Shown: positions 1 through 8,135, counted from the stretch's first letter. The stretch: 53,826 bases of DNA from a bacterium (GCA_025360845.1 JANYBJ010000116.1:1-53826), one strand, 5' to 3'. Numbers and translations: made by a program. The notes: a model not told the origin generated them from the sequence alone.

Positions 1-11
1 GCAGATTGATT

Positions 12-104
12 GGCCGCAAAGAACGCAAGGAACGCAGAGAGGATAGGAATCAAGAGCAGTCCTGTTATCACATTTTCTTTGTGTTCTCTGCGTTCTTTGC
101 GGCC
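12..104. repeat. Imperfect inverted repeat of GCAAAGAACGCA-type oligonucleotides
   Basis: The left arm (12-40) and right arm (73-104) are reverse complements over a perfect 16-bp outer stem, GGCCGCAAAGAACGCA (12-27 against 89-104); the inner part pairs less well. The arms are built from short AAGAACGCA/GAGAACACA units. It lies just downstream of the minus-strand corrinoid activator gene, which ends at 137, so its transcript could form a long hairpin acting as a terminator or 3' stabiliser. There is no T-run after the stem on the minus strand, so intrinsic termination is uncertain. Similar oligonucleotide-rich intergenic DNA lies at the other end of the window. Confidence 0.6.
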
Positions 105-136
105 ATAATAGTTCCGGTTATTTGAGAGACACTACA

Positions 137-1759
137 CTAGCGTTCCGGAAAAAACATGTGCTCCATGAAGAGGTCGGTGAACCCCGGCTCCGAGGCCAGC
201 TCCACATGGGTCGTGCGGGCTTGAAGCGCCTGGGCCCGGACGAACTCGCTTTGGGCCAACAGGGCACGCTTGGCGCCGGTGAGCGAGGCGTTGCCGATGA
301 AGCGGATCGAGAGGTAGTGGAGCGGCGGCAGCAGGCCGATGCGCAAGGCGTTTTCGCGGCGGATGTAGTTGCCGAAGGCGCCCGCAAGCAAGATGGAATC
401 GAGTTCGCGTACGGTGATGCGGGCTTTGTGCAGCAGGGCTTCGATCCCGGCCCGGATCGCGCCGGAGGCAAGCTGGAGTTCGCGGATGTCCCGCTGCGTG
501 AGTACGACGAGCGGCGTGCCAGAGGCATCGCAAGCCAGAGCAAAAGCGTTGCCGGCCTCGGTGGAGATCACCCGTTTCGCGATGGCGTCCGACAGGGCGG
601 ACGGACGAACCTCCGGCAGGGCGAGCGAGCCGGTCAGGTCGATCAACCCGAGGTTCAGCAGTTCCGCGACCGCGTCCACAAGCGCAGAACCGCAGAGTCC
701 GCGCGCGGCGGTATCGCCGATCACGTGGCAGTGAACGTCGCCGTTCTGCAGCCACACATGGTCGATCGCGCCGCTTGTGGCGCGCATGCCTTGGGTGATG
801 CGCGCGCCTTCAAAGGCGGGGCCTGCGGCGGTGGAGGCGGCGAGGATCGCGCCGTCATTAAGCAGGGCGATTTCGCCGTTGGTGCCGATGTCGACCAGCA
901 GCGTCGGCACCTTGAGCGTGTCGAAGTGCGAGGCCAGCAGCCCGGCGACCGTGTCGCCGCCGACGAAGCCGCCGATCTGAGGGAAGACGGTGAGCGTGGC
1001 TTCCGGGTTGGTCAGGAGTCCGAGGTGCTTGGCCGCGAGCGTTTGCGCGTTCGTGAAGGCCGGCTTAAAGGGACTTTCGCCGAGAGGTGAAGGGTCGAAG
1101 CCCAGCAGCAGTTGCTGCATGGTGGTGTTGCCTGCCACGGTGAGTTTGTGGATCGCGTTCGGGGCTTCGCCGCACTCGTCGCAGAGGGTGCGCAGAATGT
1201 CGTTGAGGGTCTCGATGGCGCGGGTCTGGAGCACCTTGAGGTTGGCCGGGTTCTGCCGCACGTGCGAAATTCGGCTGATCACATCGTCGCCCAGCGCGAT
1301 TTGACGGTTCATGACCGCGTGCGTGGCCCGCTCGAGGCCGGAGTGGAGGTCGTAGAGCGTACCTGCGACGGAGGTGGTTCCGAGGTCGAACGCCACCCCG
1401 AGGTGGCCGACGGTGTGCGCGTCGCGACGGATGGAGATCGGGTCGCCGTCCACAAGGATGGTGTCGAGCCGGGTCACGTGTGAGGCGGCGGGGATTTCGA
1501 CCTCGAGCGGTCCCGTGACACTGGTTCCGCAGGCGAGGCGCCAGCCGCGGGAGAGTTCATCCGCGGTCAGGCGGTGTGAAGAGCCGCCGGTGGCAGCCTG
1601 CCCGGAATGGATGCGCACGCGGCACTTGGCGCAGGTGCCGCCGCCGCCGCACGGCGAATCAACGAGGAGCCCGGCCTGCGCAGCGGCCTGCAGGAGGCTC
1701 GTGTTCAGCTCGACTTGGACTGTCTTTGCGGCGGGCAGGAAGGTGACGGGGTAGGTCAT
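137..1759 (-). CDS. Reductive activator of corrinoid proteins (RACo/RamA-like; 2Fe-2S ferredoxin plus ASKHA ATPase)
   Basis: This protein probably restores inactive Co(II) corrinoid proteins to Co(I) at the cost of ATP, serving corrinoid-dependent methyl transfer in the cytoplasm. An N-terminal plant-type ferredoxin domain has Cys37, Cys43, Cys46 and Cys77 in the Cx5CxxCxnC pattern (numbered from the ATG at 1759). The rest is a DUF4445/ASKHA ATPase with phosphate loops AFDLGTTS near residue 125 and VDIGTNGE near 290, and a GAFGNYI motif near the C terminus. The length of about 540 residues is somewhat below the longest family members. I chose the ATG at 1759 because the longer frame begins with GTG inside a hairpin (1800-1823). 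No corrinoid protein is adjacent; the methyltransferase at 40875-41729 is the nearest functional partner. The family call is strong; the substrate is unknown. Confidence 0.85.
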   Translation of the reverse strand: MTYPVTFLPAAKTVQVELNTSLLQAAAQAGLLVDSPCGGGGTCAKCRVRIHSGQAATGGSSHRLTADELSRGWRLACGTSVTGPLEVEIPAASHVTRLDTILVDGDPISIRRDAHTVGHLGVAFDLGTTSVAGTLYDLHSGLERATHAVMNRQIALGDDVISRISHVRQNPANLKVLQTRAIETLNDILRTLCDECGEAPNAIHKLTVAGNTTMQQLLLGFDPSPLGESPFKPAFTNAQTLAAKHLGLLTNPEATLTVFPQIGGFVGGDTVAGLLASHFDTLKVPTLLVDIGTNGEIALLNDGAILAASTAAGPAFEGARITQGMRATSGAIDHVWLQNGDVHCHVIGDTAARGLCGSALVDAVAELLNLGLIDLTGSLALPEVRPSALSDAIAKRVISTEAGNAFALACDASGTPLVVLTQRDIRELQLASGAIRAGIEALLHKARITVRELDSILLAGAFGNYIRRENALRIGLLPPLHYLSIRFIGNASLTGAKRALLAQSEFVRAQALQARTTHVELASEPGFTDLFMEHMFFPER

Positions 1760-1799
1760 GGTTGAGGGTTCGGCTATGGGGTTGTTATGCGAAATGGAA

Positions 1800-1823
1800 A
1801 TGGCGGACACACGGGTCCGCCAT
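1800..1823 (-). terminator. Hairpin terminator candidate after the NYN gene
   Basis: A perfect 9-bp stem (ATGGCGGAC against GTCCGCCAT) closes a 6-nt loop. It sits 29 bp past the stop codon of the minus-strand NYN gene. On the minus strand the stem is followed by TTTCCATTTC, a weak pyrimidine tract, so rho-independent termination is plausible but not certain. Confidence 0.5.
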
Positions 1824-1852
1824 TCTCACCGACGATGAAGTCAAACCGGCCG

Positions 1853-2662
1853 TTACGCGTTCTCGCCTTCGCGATGCTTGTTGCGGCAGTTTGAACAGTA
1901 GAAGAAGGGCTTGTCCCACGTGGTCTCCTCCTCGCGGCCGCAGGTGTCGCACACGCGCATCTGCTTGCGGTGTTCGTTGCGGCAGTTGGAGCAGAAAAAG
2001 TCGGGGCCGGCCCAGGTGGTGCTCTCCTCGTGACCGCAGTTCTTGCAGAGGCGCCGCTGCTCTTCACGCACGAGGCGGATTTCTTGGGCGTGCTCGTCGA
2101 GGAAGATCGGCGGCATGTCTTGGATACCGGACGTCGTCAACAGCATGGCGCTGGTGAGGAACTTGCCGTCGAGGTTGTTCATGCCCACGATCTGCACGCG
2201 CTTGCCCATGGAGCGGACACGCTTGAGCAGCGGAATGTAGTCCGCATCGCCGCCGACAATGGTTGCCACGTCGTACGCGCCGGGGACGGCAGCATAGTAG
2301 AGCATGGACGAGGCGAGCGCCACGTTGACCCACTTGTCATCGGGGCGCGCGTGCGGCTCGCGGCGGAAATCGATTTCGAGGATCTCGGTGTCGTACGCGC
2401 ACTGGAGCGCCAGAAACTCGTAAAACGCTTTTTGCTTGGCAGGGTTGTAGCCCTGTTTGTTCACGGGGATTGTGCCGAAATAGTTGGTCCGGACCACATC
2501 GACTTCGGAGTCGAGGATATCGGCAACCTGGTGGGCGATGATATCCGGGATGCGCTTGTAATCAATCTCGAAGCCGCTTTCCTCGCCCAGTGATTCGAAG
2601 AGGGCCTGCCGACTATGATAAAGCCAGCTGCCATCCACAAAGAGCATTGTTTTAACCGACAT
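1853..2662 (-). CDS. NYN-domain (LabA/DUF88-type) protein with two C-terminal zinc ribbons
   Basis: Residues 1-190 form a PIN-like NYN domain: LFVDGSWLY at the N terminus and GGDADYIPLL near residue 137 supply the acidic residues expected for a metal-dependent RNase. The C terminus carries two near-identical zinc ribbons, Cys206/209/224/227 and Cys238/241/256/259. Each is CxxC-x14-CxxC, with a 32-residue period, so one ribbon arose by duplication of the other. Ribbons on an NYN domain suggest nucleic-acid recognition. The gene stands alone, with its own upstream region (2663-2777) and a downstream hairpin. The family is clear; RNA cleavage and its target are inference. Confidence 0.8.
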   Translation of the reverse strand: MSVKTMLFVDGSWLYHSRQALFESLGEESGFEIDYKRIPDIIAHQVADILDSEVDVVRTNYFGTIPVNKQGYNPAKQKAFYEFLALQCAYDTEILEIDFRREPHARPDDKWVNVALASSMLYYAAVPGAYDVATIVGGDADYIPLLKRVRSMGKRVQIVGMNNLDGKFLTSAMLLTTSGIQDMPPIFLDEHAQEIRLVREEQRRLCKNCGHEESTTWAGPDFFCSNCRNEHRKQMRVCDTCGREEETTWDKPFFYCSNCRNKHREGENA

Positions 2663-2747
2663 TGCTATTAGCCTTTCGTATTCTGTCTATTATTCCCCCA
2701 AAACGAATCGCGCTACACCAACAAGTGTTGCTATTAGGGACTATTAG
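2662..2747. repeat. CTATTAG direct repeats upstream of the NYN gene
   Basis: The 10-mer TTGCTATTAG occurs at 2662-2671, touching the NYN start codon, and at 2728-2737. A further CTATTAG lies at 2741-2747, 10 bp (one helical turn) from the second copy. The arrangement could be binding sites for a regulator or for the NYN protein's own mRNA control. This is inference from repetition alone. Confidence 0.35.
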
Positions 2748-2777
2748 AATGCCAAACTTTGACACGGGTGTCTACGG

Positions 2778-3227
2778 CTAAACCGCTATTTTCAGAACTA
2801 TTTTTTTCACCTGCGCCGGCTGCCCGGAATAGCGTCCGGGAAGGTGGGCGTCCTGAGGAAAGTAAATCGCGAACATGCCTTTGCCGAGCAGGGTGAAACA
2901 CGCCTCGCCCTCAAAGAAGCCGATGTCTTTCTCGGCGTCGAAGGGCTGAGCGGCAGTCTGCGTCGTGAGCGGGGCGTACCCGATGAGTTCTTCGCCGCTG
3001 ACGATGAACTGGATGTCGATATATTTTCTGTGCGCTTCCAATTTGCCCTCCCCGAGCGGCTGGGTCGCGTACTCTTGGGTCAAGGCAAAGAGCCGGGTGC
3101 CGTCCACTTCGAAACGTCCGACGGGGGTGGCTTCGATGCCGGGGCTTTTCAGGAATTCGAAGGCGGCCTTGAAGCGGGGGTGCAGGCTCTCGTAGCGGGT
3201 GCTGTTTGCAAGGGTGTCGATGACCAT
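2778..3227 (-). CDS. YhcH/YjgK/YiaL family protein (EbgC-like cupin)
   Basis: The 149-residue sequence matches the DUF386/YhcH family, a single-domain beta-barrel of about 150 residues: EAHRKYIDIQ in the middle, DIGFFEGEA near residue 101 and FPQDAHLPG near residue 124, with metal-binding His and Glu residues. Family members are linked to sugar metabolism (EbgC affects beta-galactosidase; YhcH is found with sialic-acid genes), but the activity is poorly defined. An AAGGA site lies 7 bp upstream of the ATG. It is the last gene of a minus-strand operon with the phosphatase (21-bp gap) and the gene before it. No sugar catabolic gene is adjacent, so its substrate cannot be guessed. Confidence 0.85.
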   Translation of the reverse strand: MVIDTLANSTRYESLHPRFKAAFEFLKSPGIEATPVGRFEVDGTRLFALTQEYATQPLGEGKLEAHRKYIDIQFIVSGEELIGYAPLTTQTAAQPFDAEKDIGFFEGEACFTLLGKGMFAIYFPQDAHLPGRYSGQPAQVKKIVLKIAV

Positions 3228-3248
3228 GGGAGATCCTTTTCGCTTACG

Positions 3249-3722
3249 TCAGCAGACCGGCGGCGCGGTCTGCACCAGAAAATTGACAAGGCCGGGAATG
3301 GCCTTGCGGATGAGGTCGCGGCAGTCGCGGTATTCGTCGATGCTGCCGCAGAAAGGGTCGGCGACGTTGCTCTCGGATGGGGCGGCGGGGTCGAACGACC
3401 GCAGCAGAAAGAGCTTGTCGCGTGCGGCGGGGAAACGGGCGACGAGCTGCTGTTTGTGAGCGCCGGTCATGGCGACGATCGCGGCGGCCTCCTGCACGAG
3501 GTCGGGGGTGACCGGCTGGCTGCGGTGCCGGCGCAGATCGCCGCCGATCTCGTCAATGGCGGCGACTGCGGCGTCCGACGCGTGGCAGCCCGCGCAGGCG
3601 GCGAGTCCGGCCGAGGCTACCCGCCACGGCGATGTTCTGGGCAGCGCGAGCCTGAGCAGCGTTTCGGCCATGGGGCTGCGGCAGGTATTGCCGGTACACA
3701 CAAAAAGGACGAGCGAGGCCAT
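3249..3722 (-). CDS. Low-molecular-weight protein-tyrosine phosphatase
   Basis: The N terminus has the signature P-loop CTGNTCRS, with nucleophile Cys9 and Arg15 in the CX5R motif directly after the first beta strand, as in all LMW-PTPs. The general-acid Asp is in DPFCGS in the C-terminal third, and the length of 157 residues is normal. Bacterial members dephosphorylate tyrosine kinases or enzymes of exopolysaccharide synthesis; arsenate reductases of the same fold are less likely because the sequence resembles Wzb/YwlE-type enzymes. The start codon lies 6 bp after the stop of the upstream membrane protein, so the two are probably co-translated. No bacterial tyrosine kinase is in the window. 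Confidence 0.88.
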   Translation of the reverse strand: MASLVLFVCTGNTCRSPMAETLLRLALPRTSPWRVASAGLAACAGCHASDAAVAAIDEIGGDLRRHRSQPVTPDLVQEAAAIVAMTGAHKQQLVARFPAARDKLFLLRSFDPAAPSESNVADPFCGSIDEYRDCRDLIRKAIPGLVNFLVQTAPPVC

Positions 3723-3728
3723 GCGGCA

Positions 3729-4625
3729 TCATTCCGGGATCAGCACGCGCCAGGGAATCGTGCCGACGTTTTTCGTTTTGAGAGGGATGGCCGTGGCCAT
3801 CATGCCTTGAGGCGCGGGCGGAGGCACGAGGCCCGGGGGGGTGACCGGCGGATCCTTAACGGCGGGCGGGAAGCGCGGGTCGTTGGCCGGCTTCGCGAAC
3901 ACCACAGCGGGCTCAGGGGCCGGGGTGTGCGCGGGGACTGCGGCGGGCGCGGTTGGAGCAACAGTTGCGGCGGGCGCGGGAGGCGTTGCTGCCGGAGGCT
4001 CAGGTTTAGGAGCGGGTGCGGCTGCCACCGCGACGGGCTTTTTGCTCTCTTCCTTGATGGAGACGAGTTCACTGTTCAATTTGGCGCTTTGCTCCTGCAT
4101 CTGCCGGAGTTCGGCGCGCATCTTTTCGAGTTCTCCCGCTTGCGAGGCGACCTTCTCATGGGCCTTCGTGGCGATCTCGTTCACGCCGTCCAACTTCTTG
4201 TCCACGCTTGACTGAAGATCGGTGGTGACGCGCGAGATCTGCTTCACCGACTCTTCCAGCACGGGCGCGGTCGGAGCGGCAGGCGCGGGGGCGGGCGCGG
4301 GGGCGGGAGCCGCTTTCTGCGCGAGGGCCACGTCGAGCAGCTTGTCCTGGACGGCCGTCATGTTGCGCAGCATGAAGATGCCGGCGGAGAGGAACCCGGT
4401 CACGACCACACCCATGATCACGGCGAAAAAGATCGAAAGCTGCATCACGCGCTTGCGGGCTTGGGCGCGTTCGGCTTCGAGGTAATCCTGAAACGCCTTA
4501 AGAACCGGGAAGGATTCCGCGTTGGCATGCGAGGCCGCGTTATACATGGCGACGAGCCCGCCGCCGGTCTCGGTGTTCTCGTAGGGTGAAGTGTCGGGCG
4601 TGTGTTTGGGGGGAATTGAACTCAT
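3729..4625 (-). CDS. Single-pass membrane protein with coiled coil and Ala/Pro-rich linkers, unknown function
   Basis: No family is recognised. The 298-residue protein has a cytoplasmic N terminus of about 60 residues, one transmembrane helix at about 62-87 (LSIFFAVIMGVVVTGFLSAG), an Ala/Pro repeat (about 105-120), a predicted coiled coil (about 120-195; many Glu, Lys and Gln), then a long Pro/Ala-rich linker and a short C-terminal domain ending in WRVLIPE. The design, an anchor, a rod and a flexible arm, suggests an envelope-spanning structural or scaffold role. It is first in the operon with the phosphatase and diverges from the coiled-coil membrane protein at 4800. The low-complexity codon runs may be expansion-prone. 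Confidence 0.65.
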   Translation of the reverse strand: MSSIPPKHTPDTSPYENTETGGGLVAMYNAASHANAESFPVLKAFQDYLEAERAQARKRVMQLSIFFAVIMGVVVTGFLSAGIFMLRNMTAVQDKLLDVALAQKAAPAPAPAPAPAAPTAPVLEESVKQISRVTTDLQSSVDKKLDGVNEIATKAHEKVASQAGELEKMRAELRQMQEQSAKLNSELVSIKEESKKPVAVAAAPAPKPEPPAATPPAPAATVAPTAPAAVPAHTPAPEPAVVFAKPANDPRFPPAVKDPPVTPPGLVPPPAPQGMMATAIPLKTKNVGTIPWRVLIPE

Positions 4626-4728
4626 GGCGTATAGATTAGAGGATTTGCAGGGACCGGAAAAGGGGAAAGTGGAACGGTTTGGGGTTCTGAGTGTGAATGA
4701 GGAAACAGACGAGTTCCTTTTTTCCTGT

Positions 4729-4756
4729 TTCGACTAGGCGTTATTTACTCTATACT
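4729..4756 (+). promoter_or_regulatory. Sigma-70-type promoter for the plus-strand operon
   Basis: TTCGAC (4729-4734) and TATACT (4751-4756) are separated by 16 bp and lie 43 bp before the ATG at 4800. The -10 is a good match, the -35 moderate. The region is divergent from the minus-strand operon that starts at 4625. Confidence 0.5.
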
Positions 4757-4799
4757 GAACCCACTTTCAAAAGAGGCGGAATGGCTGAAGGACGGTTTT

Positions 4800-5270
4800 A
4801 TGGACGGGAATGCAAACGGCGCAAACGAAGAGAGCAAAACAGTAGACGAAACCCTGTCGCGGACCGAACTGCAGATTGAGCAGGAAAAGCTCAAACTGGA
4901 GCGCGAGCGGATCCTGTTGGAACGCGAGCGGTTGGAGGCCATGCGGGACCGCGTAAAGATGGAAGAGGGGTTCCACACGGACCGGACCGGCAAGCTGTCG
5001 GTGCCCGTTTCGACGCTGACACTGGTTTCGATCATTTGCCTGTTGGTCGGCGGCATTTTGGGCGCGTTCTCGACTTCGACCCACTTGGACCGGCGCAACG
5101 CGGCCCGGCTGCAGGAGGTGATGCAGACGCTGGCCTCGGCCTCGCCGGAGACGATCGGTGTCACGACGAACGAAAGCGGCACGGCGACCACGGCGGAGAT
5201 GCCGGCTTGGCTGAAGGCGATGAAACCCAAAGGCGCGCATACGGGAATTTCGCTTGTGGTGATCCAGTAG
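4800..5270 (+). CDS. Coiled-coil single-pass membrane protein, unknown function
   Basis: No family is recognised. Residues 20-60 are an almost uninterrupted charged heptad region (repeated LERER and EQEK units), giving a strong coiled coil. A transmembrane helix follows at about 70-95 (VSTLTLVSIICLLVGGILGAF), then a 60-residue C-terminal tail. An AAGGA site 7 bp upstream supports the ATG at 4800. The gene is 15 bp upstream of the phosphohexomutase and likely co-transcribed. It resembles its divergent neighbour in layout (coiled coil plus one helix) but not in sequence, so both may be parts of one envelope structure. Confidence 0.65.
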   Translation: MDGNANGANEESKTVDETLSRTELQIEQEKLKLERERILLERERLEAMRDRVKMEEGFHTDRTGKLSVPVSTLTLVSIICLLVGGILGAFSTSTHLDRRNAARLQEVMQTLASASPETIGVTTNESGTATTAEMPAWLKAMKPKGAHTGISLVVIQ

Positions 5271-5285
5271 TCAGGAGACAGCGGG

Positions 5286-6641
5286 ATGTCCTTTTTTAAA
5301 GCCTATGACATGCGCGGCGCGTTCGGTACGGACTTCGATCTCGACACGGTGTATCGGATCGGACGTTGGTTGCCGGTGGTGCTCGGCGCGCGGCGCATGC
5401 TCGTCGGCCGTGACTGTCGCCTCTCTTCCGTTGTCCTACGCGATGCGCTTTGCCGCGGCCTGACGGAGTCCGGTTGTGCGGTGGATGACATGGGGCTTGC
5501 GACGACGCCGATGGTTTATTTTTTTACGGCGCGGGAAGGGTATGACGCATCGGTGCAGATCACCGCATCGCACAATCCGCCGGACCATAACGGCATGAAG
5601 GTCTCCCGTGCCGGGGCTGTGCCGGTGGGGTATGACACAGGCTTGTCAGAGCTGGAGTCGCATGTGCTTTCCGGAAAACTGCCTGTCGCTGCGGCGATGG
5701 GGGGAGTGCGTCGGGACGTCGCCTATCGCGATGCGTTCGTCCGCTGGCTGCGTGCCTATCGCGCGGATCTCTCCGGCTTAAAGCTGGCGGTGGACTGTTC
5801 GGACGGCATGGCGGGGCTGGTCATCCGCGACGTGCTGGGAGAAGGCCCGGCGTACCTCAATGACACGCCCGACGGCAGGTTCCCGCACCATTCGCCGAAT
5901 CCGCTGGAGATCGGGAATTGCCGGCAACTGATGGAGGTCGTGACCGCGCAGGGCTTGGACGCGGGGGTGATTTTTGACGGCGATGCGGACCGGGTCATGT
6001 TTGTGGACGAGAAGGGGGGCTTTATTCAACCGGACACCCTGATTCCGGTCATCGCACACGGGTTCCTGAAGCGCGAGCCGGGCGCCACGGTGATCCATGA
6101 CATCCGCACGTCGCGCGGGGTGATCGAGGCCTTGCAGGCGGATGGCGCGAAGACGGTGATGGGCAAGGTCGGCCATGCGTTTGCCAAGGTGGCGCTGCGC
6201 GAAACCGGCGCGGTGTGCGGGGGAGAACTGGCCGGGCATTACTATTTCCGCGATTTCCACTGCTGCGACTCCGGCGAACTGGCGGCGCTGCTGGTGCTGG
6301 CGGCGCTGGCCGAGGCCAAGCGGCAGGGGACGACGTTCAGCGGACTTGTGGCGCCGATCCGCACCTATGCCAACTCGGGCGAAATGAATTTCAGGATTTC
6401 GGACAAGGACGGGGCGATCGCGGCCGTGCTGGCGGCGCTGGAGGCGTTCGGTGCGCCGCAGGCCCGGTACGATTTCGACGGGGTGCGGATCGAGTATGCC
6501 GCGTGGTGGCTGAACCTCCGCAAATCCAACACCGAGCCATACCTCCGGCTGATTATTGAAGCGCGTGACGCGGCGCTGCTGGCGGAGCGCAAACGGTTTG
6601 TGGACGCGGTCCTGGCCCCGTTTGGCAAGGCGCAGGCGTGA
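5286..6641 (+). CDS. Phosphomannomutase/phosphoglucomutase
   Basis: The enzyme interconverts hexose 6-phosphate and hexose 1-phosphate (mannose or glucose) for nucleotide-sugar synthesis in the cytoplasm. All four alpha-D-phosphohexomutase motifs are present: the phosphoserine loop TASHNP with Ser95, the magnesium loop DGDADR (Asp231, 233, 235), the sugar-specificity loop GGELAGHYY at about 312-320, and the C-terminal phosphate-binding loop RKSNTEPYLR. The GEMSGH-like loop reads GELAGH, which fits the bifunctional ManB/AlgC type better than glucosamine mutases. The length of 451 residues is typical. An AGGAG site precedes the ATG. The ABC module begins 24 bp downstream. Confidence 0.88.
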   Translation: MSFFKAYDMRGAFGTDFDLDTVYRIGRWLPVVLGARRMLVGRDCRLSSVVLRDALCRGLTESGCAVDDMGLATTPMVYFFTAREGYDASVQITASHNPPDHNGMKVSRAGAVPVGYDTGLSELESHVLSGKLPVAAAMGGVRRDVAYRDAFVRWLRAYRADLSGLKLAVDCSDGMAGLVIRDVLGEGPAYLNDTPDGRFPHHSPNPLEIGNCRQLMEVVTAQGLDAGVIFDGDADRVMFVDEKGGFIQPDTLIPVIAHGFLKREPGATVIHDIRTSRGVIEALQADGAKTVMGKVGHAFAKVALRETGAVCGGELAGHYYFRDFHCCDSGELAALLVLAALAEAKRQGTTFSGLVAPIRTYANSGEMNFRISDKDGAIAAVLAALEAFGAPQARYDFDGVRIEYAAWWLNLRKSNTEPYLRLIIEARDAALLAERKRFVDAVLAPFGKAQA

Positions 6642-6665
6642 GGTCGGTTATTCGGATTTTGCATT

Positions 6666-7391
6666 ATGCTGGAAGTTGACCATATCACTTTTTCTTACGG
6701 GCGGCACCGGGTGCTCAACGACATTACGTTCGATGTGGCGCCTGGCGAGATCGTCGCGTTGACGGGAGCCAACGGTGCAGGCAAGAGCACGCTGTTGCGT
6801 GTGCTTTCGTGTCTGCTCATGCAGGATTCCGGCCGCGTGCGGATGGACAGCATCGACCCGTTGCTGCGTCCGATCAAATACCGCCGGAGCATCGGGTACC
6901 TCTCTGAGCATTGCCCGCTCTATAGCGATATGACCGTGGAGACGTATCTGACTTACCGTGTGCGACTCAAAGGCGAGCGCAGCCTGCGCGTTCGCAAAAG
7001 GGTGGGTGAGGCGTTGGAAATGTGCGGTCTGGACGAGGTGTCGAAAACGCGTATACGCCTGTTGTCGCACGGCTACCGCAAGCGTGTGGGTTTGGCCGAC
7101 GCGCTGGTTCAACATCCCAAGCTCTTGCTTTTGGACGATCCCTTGGCGGGGCTCGACGTTCGGCAGCGCAAGAAAACCGCCGCGGTTTTGACGACGGCCT
7201 CGTCGCGTGCGGCGATCATCATCACGGGGCACGAGATCCCTGAGATGCTGGACTGGTGTACGCGGTTCGTAGTGTTGGGCAAGGGGCGGGTGGTGGGGAT
7301 GTACCGGACGAGCGACTTCAGCCGGGCGGACATGGCGCTGGTGCTGGATCGGCTGATCACGGCCGAAGCGGGCGAGGAGGCGTACCCATGA
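6666..7391 (+). CDS. ABC transporter ATP-binding subunit (GldA-like)
   Basis: This is the ATPase of an ABC-2-type exporter complex. Walker A is GANGAGKST at 34-42, the signature region reads LSHGYRKR at 133-140 (a variant of LSGGQ/LSHGYKQR, common in Gld/Nos-type ATPases), and Walker B is LLLLDDPLAGLD at 153-164. The usual catalytic Glu after Walker B is Asp158, a substitution that normally lowers ATP hydrolysis. Its stop overlaps the permease start by 4 bp (ATGA), which indicates translational coupling. In Bacteroidota, GldA/F/G support gliding; here they probably serve export or envelope functions, since no other gld genes are seen. Confidence 0.88.
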   Translation: MLEVDHITFSYGRHRVLNDITFDVAPGEIVALTGANGAGKSTLLRVLSCLLMQDSGRVRMDSIDPLLRPIKYRRSIGYLSEHCPLYSDMTVETYLTYRVRLKGERSLRVRKRVGEALEMCGLDEVSKTRIRLLSHGYRKRVGLADALVQHPKLLLLDDPLAGLDVRQRKKTAAVLTTASSRAAIIITGHEIPEMLDWCTRFVVLGKGRVVGMYRTSDFSRADMALVLDRLITAEAGEEAYP

Positions 7392-8131
7392 CGGCGATAC
7401 AGGTGACCTGGCTGCGCGAAGTGCAAGCCTTTCGCGGCGCGTTCTCCTGCGGGGTCCCGGTGACCGCTTTTCTTGCGGCGTTCGGCTGGACGTTCGTCAT
7501 GACCTTGCGCCGCAACGAGGGGAGCGTGCTGCAGATTCAGAGCATCTGGGGACTCTCGGTTGCGCCGTGGCTGCCGATCCTGAGCGCGGTGCTTACCATG
7601 CGGTTGTTTGCGGAGGAGCGTTCGACGGGCATGATCGACCTGCTGATGTCCTCACCGGTCCGCGAGCGCGATCTGGTGATCGGCAAGTTTTTGTCGGCCA
7701 TGACCGTGATGGGGGTGACGTTGCTGATTTCACTCGCAGTACCCATGCTGATTCTGCCGACGCTCTCCGCCCCCGTGCAGGGAACGGCGCGCGTGGCCGG
7801 GTTCATAGCCACGTTCATCATTCTTTTCCTGCAGGCCTCGACCTGGTGTGCGGCGGGGACGATGGTCTCCATCTTCTTCCGCAATCAGGCGGCGGCGGCC
7901 GTGAGTTCGCTGGTCTTGTGCGGAGGGGTGCCCGTGGTGGTGTATTTCGCGATTCTCGCATGGATGCCCGCGGTCCGCTCCGAAACGGCGTGGATGCCCT
8001 TGCTGGTGCATGTGTACGATTTTTCCACAGGGCTTTTCTCGACCGCAATCATCGCGGTGTATGTCGTGACAACCGTGTTCTTCCTGTTCGGGTGTTCCAA
8101 ACTGCTGGCGTGCCTGCGCCTTCGGGGTTGA
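7388..8131 (+). CDS. ABC-2-type permease (GldF-like)
   Basis: A 247-residue protein with about six hydrophobic segments and the ABC-2 permease pattern: FAEERSTGMIDLLMSSPVRERDLVIGKFL after the second segment is the conserved cytoplasmic EER-x-G motif of GldF/NosY-type permeases. I chose the ATG at 7388, which overlaps the ATPase stop; a longer frame back to 7256 only reads through the ATPase gene. It forms the membrane channel of the complex encoded by 6666-11495. Confidence 0.85.
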   Translation: MTAIQVTWLREVQAFRGAFSCGVPVTAFLAAFGWTFVMTLRRNEGSVLQIQSIWGLSVAPWLPILSAVLTMRLFAEERSTGMIDLLMSSPVRERDLVIGKFLSAMTVMGVTLLISLAVPMLILPTLSAPVQGTARVAGFIATFIILFLQASTWCAAGTMVSIFFRNQAAAAVSSLVLCGGVPVVVYFAILAWMPAVRSETAWMPLLVHVYDFSTGLFSTAIIAVYVVTTVFFLFGCSKLLACLRLRG

Positions 8132-8135
8132 TGAC

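Noticed and set aside
12..104. CRISPR-like repeats at the left edge
   Set aside because: Only two arms in inverted orientation, with no regular direct repeats or spacers and no cas genes.
1760..1810. Upstream GTG start extending the corrinoid activator
   Set aside because: The extension lies over a terminator-like hairpin, lacks a ribosome-binding site and adds residues before the natural start of the ferredoxin domain.
3249..3722. Arsenate reductase
   Set aside because: The fold is shared, but no arsenic genes are nearby and the sequence pattern fits tyrosine phosphatases of the Wzb/YwlE type.
2844..4211. Plus-strand frame of 455 codons across the YhcH, phosphatase and membrane-protein genes
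   Set aside because: It runs antisense through three genes; two of them have unmistakable family motifs.
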